Origin: Onthophagus taurus
Taxonomy: Eukaryota > Arthropoda > Insecta > Coleoptera > Scarabaeidae
Assembly: GCF_036711975.1 (NCBI RefSeq)
Contig: NC_091973.1
Coordinates: 868,001-932,000, forward strand
Length of the DNA stretch: 64,000 nt
Direction of reading: 5' to 3'
Shown piece by piece: positions 57,190 to 64,000 of this stretch (the stretch's first letter is position 1; each line of letters opens with the position of its first letter). The notes under the pieces are model-generated. The model saw only the letters and a list, made by a program, of their open reading frames with translations, had not been told where the DNA came from and ran no database searches. The position numbers and the translations under genes are program-made.

Positions 57190-58544
57190 CATTCAGTGAG
57201 AATCATTCAATAATGTTTGCAATTTTGCAACACATTGGTTTAAGTCCTTCAGCTTCGACTTTTATGCTTAGCTATCTCCGTGATCGGGTGCAATGTGTTG
57301 AGGTTGATGGAGTTAGATCTACTTTTTCGGAAGTTGCGTCTGGGGTACCACAGGGATCGCTTCTGGGACCCCTTCTGTACTCTATTTATGTGTCTTCTTT
57401 CATAAACTTTTTGTCTCACCGTAATTGTCACTTTTATGCTGATGACACGCAGCTATACATCTCGTTTTTTCCCCACGAGTTAGACACTGCTTGTGATAGG
57501 TTAAATGATGACCTTGAACAGTTAAGAGTTTTGTCCCGTAAACATTCTTTACGTTTGAATGCTGCGAAAACAGAATTAATTTTGTTTGGTTCTAAAAAAA
57601 CTAGAAGTAACACTTCATTCAGAGAGAGGTTGAGGGTTGTTATTGACGGTCAGTGCATACCACTAAAAACTTGCGTCCGTAGTTTAGGTTTGTTGCTGGA
57701 TGAGGGGCTCACCTTTTCGGAGCACGTTAATAAGTGTACACAGCGATCGTATGCGGCATTAAAAATGATATACGCTTCGCGCTGTTTTCTACCTTTGAGA
57801 ACTAAAATTTTATTATGTGAAACGTTAGTTCTTTCTCATATGAATTTCTGTGATGTTGTTTATGGACCTAATATTTCCGCCAGAGATAGGTGTAAGCTGC
57901 AGAGTATACAAAATGCCTGCTTGCGGCTAATATACGGTATTAGGAGGCGGCAGCACGTATCACACAAGCTTAAGGTTGTTCCATGGTTAAATATGTGCAA
58001 TCGGAGACTGCTTCACTCCGCTTCACTGTTCCACACTGTTGTTGTTGGCGGGAAGCCTGCTTATCTTTACCATAAAATAAAATTTAGGTCTGATGTGCAT
58101 ACATTGAACTTAAGGTTTAAGGGCAATTTGACTCCTCCACAACATAAACATGAATTTTTTAAAAAGTCGTTTAGTTATCAAATCGCTCACATATACAATG
58201 ACGTTCCTGTTCACGTCAAGACCAGTATGTCTATCCACATCTTTAAGCGAAGATTGAAGGCTTCCATCATGGCGGGTCAGTTGAGTGGCTTGGGGGCCTG
58301 ATAATAAATTCAATGGCAGCTGGGTTTGTTATTACTTTGGCAATTTTGTTTTAGTGTAATTTAATTTAATTTTTTTTTTTTTTATTGTTTGTTTTTTGTT
58401 CCAGTTTTTGTTTTCTTTTGTAATAGGGCTGGGTGGTAGAGCAAATACCACTTTTGTGGCAATTTGAACCCAGCACCTTTTTTCTGCCATACATTTACTT
58501 TGTTTTATTTTTGCTTTTTCTTTTTATTGATATAAATATGTATA
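57190..58544 (+). mobile_element. 5'-truncated LINE, RT region largely open
   Basis: An open frame to 58301 encodes RT from within the palm: FAILQHIGLSPSASTFMLSY, GVPQGSLLGPLLYSIY, FYADDTQLYISF and the thumb, ending KASIMAGQLSGLGA. The catalytic Asp pair is present, but endonuclease and early RT motifs are lacking. Its 3' UTR is interrupted by a mariner-like element at 58545. It resumes at 60699 and ends in an (ATT)n tail near 60771. It looks like the same family as the copy at 46.8 kb. Confidence 0.85.
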
Positions 58545-60698
58545 CAGGGTGATTCATAAGTAATGGGCCAAATTGTAAATGTACGTTCAGGAGGCCAAAA
58601 TAATAATATTTTCATTAACAATAATGGGTCTTAGTCTGCTCCTTACTGAGATACAGGATGTTAAAGCGAAAAAAATAAAATAGATTTTTGTTAATAGATC
58701 AGCTACTTTTCTACATAATGACTCATAGTTGACTTATAGTTTTTGTAAGGGTAAACAATAATGTGTGAGAGGATTTGAGTTAATTCGTAGATGTCGCCAC
58801 ATGCGCCATATGAATTATGAAACGTCAATGAGCTTTTACGTTTAATGAATAGTTTAAAACATTTTATTGTTAAGTAAACTGATTCATTCTTGTCCTAACA
58901 TAAATCAAAATGCCGAGACATAATCACTTTTCAAACGAAGAAATGAGAGACATGTTATGCGTTTACGCACAAGAACGTTTTTCTGGGCAAGCAGCATCCA
59001 GAAAATATCGTGAAATGTACCCTTACAGAAGGCAGCCAAACCGGAAGATATTTCAAAATATTTATAATCGATTGGGTGAAACAGGTTCATTTCGTCCAAA
59101 ATATCATACAGGACGTCCTAAGATTATCACTCCGCAGCAAGAAGATGAAATTTTGGTAAGAATTGCGCAAAATTCTGAAATAAGCACTCGTCGATTGTCT
59201 GCAGCAACTGGAATAAGCCAACCATCCGTGACTAGAATTTTACACAAGGAAAATTTATATCCCTATCATTTTATACCTGTGCAAAATTTACTTCCAACAG
59301 ATTATCGAATCAGAGTTCAATTTTGTCAGTGGCTAAAAGGAAAATTGAATAATAATCCAACATTCCTAAATAACATTCTTTTCACGGATGAAGCAACCTT
59401 TACCAGACGCGGAGTTTTTAATTGGCGAAATAGTCATGCCTGGGAAACCGAAAACCCTCGTTTAAAAAAAGATAGACATTTCCAGCACGAGTTTAAAATA
59501 AATGTGTGGTGCGGTGTAATAGGCAATACATTACTGGGCCCAGTTGAATTACCTCCTAATTTAAATGGAGAGTCATATTTAATTTTTTTAAATAATGACT
59601 TAGTCGACCTCTTGGGAGATCTTCCATTACAACTAAGAAGAAATATGTGGTTCATGCAAGACGGTGCTCCTCCACATTTTTCACGTGCTGTGCGCGAACA
59701 TCTGAATGAAACATTCCCTCACCGTTGGATTGGACGTGGTAGTGAATTTCAGTGGCCACCTCGCAGTCCCGATTTTAATCCACTTGATTTTTATGTGTGA
59801 GGTTACATGAAATCAATGGTCTATGCTGAACCTACTATAAATACACGAGACGAGTTATGGAATAGAATTCAAGATGCAGCCAATTCAATACGAAATAATC
59901 CTGCTACATTTTTTAAAGTCAGACAATCCTTAACCAAACGGTTAAATGCGTGTATAAATGCTGGTGGTGGTCATGTTGAAAACCTTTTGCAGTAGCTCAT
60001 AATTAAGCTTAAATTTAATTTAACTTCGCACAACATTAACATGTAGGTTTTGATAACAGTTGTCGTAAGTGGTCTTAGTTCAAGTCTGTTCTAATGTTGT
60101 ATTTCGTTTTATTAACTGGCGTACAATAAATTGTTTTATTACGTAATTTTTTTATGGTTTCAGTTTAATATTGTTATCAATTATCAATTACGGTTAGGTA
60201 AATGTCAACATTCCATGCCATGCTTGTGTCTTAACAGATTAATGCTACGTCGACCACCGTGAAATGTAGTGTAGTGAATTAGTAAAATTCAAATATCTCG
60301 AAAATCGTTAATATTTTCAAGATCAAAGAAGTATAGCTTTTTTCTACAGAAATGATGGGGCTATCCAAATTAAACAAGTATGTTGTAAAATAATGAGCGA
60401 TAAAAAATTTGTAGCTGATTTCATCTAATTCATATGGCGCATGTGGCGACATCTACGAGTTAACTCAAATCCTCTCACACATTATTGTTTACCCTTACAA
60501 AAACTATAAGTCAACTATGAGTCATTATGTAGAAAAGTAGCTGATCTATTAACAAAAATCTATTTTATTTTTTTCGCTTTAACATCCTGTATCTCAGTAA
60601 GGAGCAGACTAAGACCCATTATTGTTAATGAAAATATTATTATTTTGGCCTCCTGAACGTACATTTACAATTTGGCCCATTACTTATGAATCACCCTG
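58545..60698 (+). mobile_element. Tc1/mariner-like DNA transposon with ~280-bp TIRs, nearly whole
   Basis: Ends CAGGGTGATTCATAAG and CTTATGAATCACCCTG, with TA on each side. The inverted repeats run about 280 bp. The transposase (58910-59995) is 361 codons with one in-frame TGA at 59798-59800, where relatives have Trp (FYV-stop-GYMKS against FFVWGYMKN in the element at 51.4 kb). It has an N-terminal helix-turn-helix (RRLSAATGISQPSVTRIL), then Asp in LFTDEATFTRRG, Asp in MQDGAPPHFS and Asp in PRSPDFNPLDF. The second and third Asp are separated by 36 residues. The frame is otherwise intact. Confidence 0.9.
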
Positions 60699-60771
60699 TA
60701 TATATTTTTTCTTTATAATAATGTATTGTATGGTTGAAAATAAAGGATGTATTATTATTATTATTATTATG
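60699..60771 (+). mobile_element. 3' tail of the interrupted LINE
   Basis: Continues the 3' UTR broken at 58544. It reads GAAAATAAAGGATGT and then an (ATT)n run to about 60771, matching the tail type of the LINE at 46.8-48.5 kb. Confidence 0.75.
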
Positions 60772-61313
60772 TGAGTGATTTCTTGGAGGCAGTACTCCAA
60801 TACAAGTTTTATCATTTTCAGATCGATTGCATCCAAACCACAAGCATTTGATTTTATCGTGCTAAGCTTATTTTTGATGTCTGTGTCGTTCACCACATCG
60901 AAACCAAAACAGTCGTTGCCACCCAAAATATATGGTTTATTAGAATCAAGGTTGTGCAACGACAAAAAAGGTGAAGGAATAATATTAGCGAAATAATCAT
61001 TTATTAGCTCTGGATCTTTAAGTGATTCGTCGATTGTCTTGGTGTTCTTTGAGTGCACCTGATTGGTGTGCAGTAAGTGCCACAATTTTGAGGGATTATT
61101 GACGTTACTATTTATCTCTGCCTCAAAAAAAGCTTTCTTTTCGTTACGTATTGCCAAAGTGACATAGTTTCTGATATCGGTATAGTACCTTCTGTGGTTG
61201 CTACTACCAGTACGCGAAAACTTTTGGTAAGCTTTTTGCTTTAATTTGATCATCTCTTTGATCGTAGGGGTAATGTATGGACGTGATTTTCGAGTAACAG
61301 TGAAATCCTTCAC
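60772..61313 (-). mobile_element. LINE fragment, linker between endonuclease and RT
   Basis: A minus-strand frame encodes KSRPYITPTIKEMIKLKQKA, a KKAFFEAEINSN stretch, PSKLWHLLHT and LSTIKSNACGLDAIDLKMIK, the typical region just before RT motif 0/1. It is cut on its 3' side by the (ATT)n tail of the LINE above. It could be the missing upstream part of the minus-strand LINE at 53.9-54.9 kb. Confidence 0.7.
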
Positions 61314-61531
61314 TGGGGCATGCGCATTGAATTCATTTATTAAATAAATAAAATTAAAAATAAATTTATTAAAACTAGACTAAATTTGCTATAAATTAAT
61401 AAATCTCCGAAATATATAAATTATACTTAATTTTTTTTAATGGGTTTATGAGAAAGGCTTGTATTATAAAGGCAAAATTTTGTTATAAAGACCAAAATTA
61501 ACTTCCTTATTTTCTTATTGGTTTAAAAAAA

Positions 61532-61539
61532 TATATAAG
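61532..61539 (+). promoter_or_regulatory. Possible TATA box of the DUF745-like gene
   Basis: TATATAAG lies 143 bp before the next ATG at 61682. The distance allows a normal 5' UTR of about 120 bases. Low confidence, because the region is AT-rich. Confidence 0.35.
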
Positions 61540-61681
61540 TATTTCAACTCTCTTATTTTAATTATAACTATAGTAAACCACGTTTCCCCCCCACAAAGTA
61601 GCCTAATATTATAGCGAACGCAGCGTGGAAACTGGCAATATAATGCGGATCTCTAGCGGGGCATAGCTCAAGAAAGTGAAA

Positions 61682-62594
61682 ATGTTTCGTGTGCTCATTA
61701 CTTCCGCCTGTATACGTAAGTATTACAAAAACTTCCCTTTCATTACCAACAAACATCATTCATGAAAGGAAATTTATATCGGTTACAGTGTTTGTAATTG
61801 TCGTAGCGATTATCATCGCGAATACCATCTCTACGGATCGAGTAACCATCGGTTCTGCTGATAAATTAGAAAGCAATTTAAATCCGAATTCGAAAGGGAA
61901 CTCGACAATACGCGAAGATCTCGAGGCAGTAAATATTACAAATCAAACGGTTGTGTTGAACTCTTCGAAAGAAGCTGATTCGGTTATCGTAGCCTCAAAC
62001 ATAGCAAAGGAAGTAAAAGTTTTGCAAGATGCCGCTTTTGGTGATGGAAAAGACCAGACAGCGTTAGACAAGAACGTTTCCGTAAGTGAAATTACAATTT
62101 ATCGGTCGCACTCTTCTCGTTATGTAAATGCAAATTCTTATAAAACAATTATCACCGGTTCATTTAATTTCCAGGCCATCATCACATCTAAAGAAAAACA
62201 AATAGTACAGTTACAAACCGACATAAAAGAAGCAGAAATAGACCTTAAAGGAAAAATGGATCGCTTAAAACAGCTTGAACACCGCGCTTTAACCGCCAAA
62301 AATCTTTCAGATGAAACTCAAAAACAATTTGATATGTTAATTAACGCTATGAATGTACTCCAAAACTCCATTATCCAAACTAGTAAGTCAGCTAACGAAG
62401 CTTTTTGGCAAGCCCAACTTCAAACCGCTAAATACAACGATGCCAAAAGAAGACATTCAAAATTAAGTGCAGAATTAGAAGATAGCAAGAGTGAATATAG
62501 CAAAATGAAGGTTGCTGTTGATCAAGCTATGAAAGCCGCTAAAATTGCCATGGGAAATGTTCAAGTACCTAATTTTAACATTAATAAAGAATAA
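61682..62594 (+). CDS. Secreted coiled-coil protein, DUF745-like
   Basis: Three exons: 61682-61715, 61789-62081, 62175-62594; 248 residues. Splicing the first intron creates the signal peptide MFRVLITSACILFVIVVAII. The rest is a polar region with several N-x-S/T sites, then a long alpha-helical coiled coil (SKEKQIVQLQTDIKEAEIDL to AMKAAKIAMGNVQ). The heptad layout and length match the convergent neighbour at 62879-63696, and both fit the insect DUF745 family of unknown function. An internal start without the first exon would lack a proper signal peptide. Function is unknown; secretion is inferred. Confidence 0.75.
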
Positions 62595-62878
62595 ATATGT
62601 TTATAAATCGATTTTTTTCTTTGTTCTTTTTCTATCTCTTTCAATATATTTTAAAGGCAAAAGTTGTGTTTTAAATTAATTAATAAAAAATAAATAAAAA
62701 TTTCACCAAAACAAACATTTATTAATCCATAATTAATTAATATCATACAACAACAATACACCATGACTTATAAATGTACTTAATTATATTTATATCCCAT
62801 TTTTATTTTTTAATAATGTCCATCAGATCCAGAATACGCATAATTTCCTCCATCATTTCCGTGATGTTGATTAGCTTC

Positions 62879-63696
62879 CTATTCGGCTTCGTTGGCTGCT
62901 TGAGCAGCGTTAGATTGTGCAATATGTGCTGCTGAAGCAGCTTTTTGTGCAGCTTCTTCGGTGGCTTGTAAATCACCTTGTGCGCTATGAAGTTGATCTT
63001 CGAGTAAAGAAAGTTTTTGTTTGGCTGCACCTAACATAGACGATTGCGAAGCTAATTCTGCCCCGGCTTCTTCGGCAGCTTGGCCGGCGTGAACTGCAGT
63101 TGATTGTGCAGAGTTTAAAGCGGCGTTTAATGCGTGAATTTGTTGTTGGGCTTGTTGGGCTGCTTGTTGAGATGCAGCCGCTGCTCTTTGAGCTTGTTGG
63201 AGTTGGTGGGCTTCGGCTTCTAATGATTGGTGGGCTTCTTGGACTTGTTGCATGAGTCTTTGGACAAGGATTTGTTTGCCTACTAGCGCTGCTTGAGCCG
63301 TTGCAGCTGCCTAAAACAATTTGGACCATAATTATAGTATTTTTATCCAAATTTGTTTTTTAATTAAAAAAATTAATTACTTACTCCTGCTGCAGCTTGT
63401 GCTAAAGAACTTTTTGCTACAAATGCTGCTTGTCTTGCTGCAGCGTGTTGGTTAGCAACTGCGTTGTGTGCTTGTTCAGCCGAACCTTGAGCTATATTTC
63501 TTAAACCACTCCCAGCACTAAATCCTTCTTTATCTCCACCGCTTCCAGAAGTACCAGAAGTCCCCGAAGTTCCAGAGTCGTGATAAGCAATCACAGCTCC
63601 GTATCCACTACTTTGATGTACATTCTCAGTTTCACCCGGCTTTGAGGAAGCCAAAGTTATCGTAATGGTTAAAATCAAAATGGTTAAATGGTTCAT
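62879..63696 (-). CDS. Secreted Ala/Gln-rich coiled-coil protein, DUF745 family
   Basis: Two exons on the minus strand, 63696-63385 and 63310-62879, joined in phase 0; 247 residues. It has a signal peptide (MNHLTILILTITITLASSKP) and a Gly/Ser/Thr stretch with GTS repeats. A long Ala/Gln-rich helix follows (AALVGKQILVQRLMQQVQEA, AALNSAQSTAVHAGQAAEEA). The pattern GKQxxVxxL...QEA, then AALNxAQ and AKQKLxxLxxQL, is that of insect DUF745 proteins, whose role is not known. It is tail-to-tail with its paralogue-like neighbour, 284 bp apart. Confidence 0.82.
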
Positions 63697-63756
63697 TTTA
63701 TCTCGATTCTAAGATCGGCTCCGTTCAACTAAAGGTTTACTTTGATAGACCTGGAA

Positions 63757-63762
63757 TATATA
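63757..63762 (-). promoter_or_regulatory. TATA box of the minus-strand DUF745 gene
   Basis: On the minus strand GGTATATATTCC is followed about 30 bases later by TTTAGTTG, an initiator-like string, and then by the ATG at 63696. This is good spacing for a TATA promoter, as expected for a strongly expressed secretory gene. Confidence 0.5.
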
Positions 63763-64000
63763 CCGTCTTGTTTCTAAATGTGGTTGGTGTGGCAACGAAA
63801 GTAATTAACGCATTGACAATTGAGTGACAATAAATGCGAATAAATCGAAATTCGCGGTAAATTAACTGTTTTATTAAAGAATTAATTTGTTTAATAAGAT
63901 TGGGAAGTGAAATAAAATCTTTGTGTATTTTTTTTTCTCATTCAGGAAGGTTTTTGTTATCTAACGAAGTGAAACAAGGTTTAGAATAACTTTATGATTA

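Overview
This 64 kb window is nuclear DNA of an insect, most likely a beetle (the order is my inference). It is AT-rich and has short introns with GTAAGT/TTTAG-type splice sites. It carries arthropod or insect families: an odorant receptor, a CLIP serine protease, Patj with four PDZ domains, LanB1, shifted, and two DUF745-type secreted proteins. It also holds many plain transposons (LINEs, Tc1/mariner-like elements, small inverted-repeat elements and a piggyBac-like element) but no virus-like element that I can see.

Layout. 0.8-1.7 kb: MED30 (+). 3.7-6.5 kb: Patj (-). 7.0-9.5 kb: a TTAA-flanked piggyBac-type element filled with about twelve 190-bp satellite units. 10.1-12.4 kb: the GABA transporter Gat (-), seven coding exons. 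14.7-16.6 kb: CLIP-domain serine protease (+). 16.7-23.1 kb: glycogenin (-), with an Asn-rich spacer exon and probably an alternative 3' exon for a 606-residue repetitive tail. 23.9-25.4 kb: Urod (+), divergent from glycogenin. 25.5-26.9 kb: GTPBP6/HflX-type mitochondrial GTPase (-). 29.2-35.6 kb: laminin beta chain LanB1 (+), followed at 36.1-38.4 kb by a second complete set of its 3' exons. 39.5-41.0 kb: an uncharacterised basic, Gln-rich probable nuclear protein (-). 41.4-44.9 kb: LINE debris and a 403-bp tandem duplication. 45.1-46.2 kb: shifted/WIF1 (+). 46.8-48.5 kb: LINE. 48.8-50.1 kb: odorant receptor (+). 50.3-51.2 kb: small PARP-like ADP-ribosyltransferase (+) whose start codon is split by an intron. 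51.2-61.3 kb: a transposon nest of LINEs, two long-TIR mariner-like elements, a hairpin-bracketed tandem array and a kinesin fragment. 61.7-63.7 kb: two convergent DUF745-type secreted coiled-coil genes.

The host genes are mostly unrelated housekeeping, signalling and matrix genes, not one pathway. The most interesting unit is the laminin locus. The last five coding exons of LanB1 (end of the LE array, coiled coil, beta-knob, C-terminal Cys) are duplicated in tandem. Reading frames, splice sites and exon phases are all kept, and the first copied exon has an acceptor in the phase needed to join LanB1 exon 6. The locus could therefore make a LanB1 isoform with an alternative trimerisation half, or a short laminin-beta chain starting from its own ATG. 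Exon limits were placed by hand from GT/AG sites and reading-frame continuity. All coding totals are divisible by three. No database search was possible.
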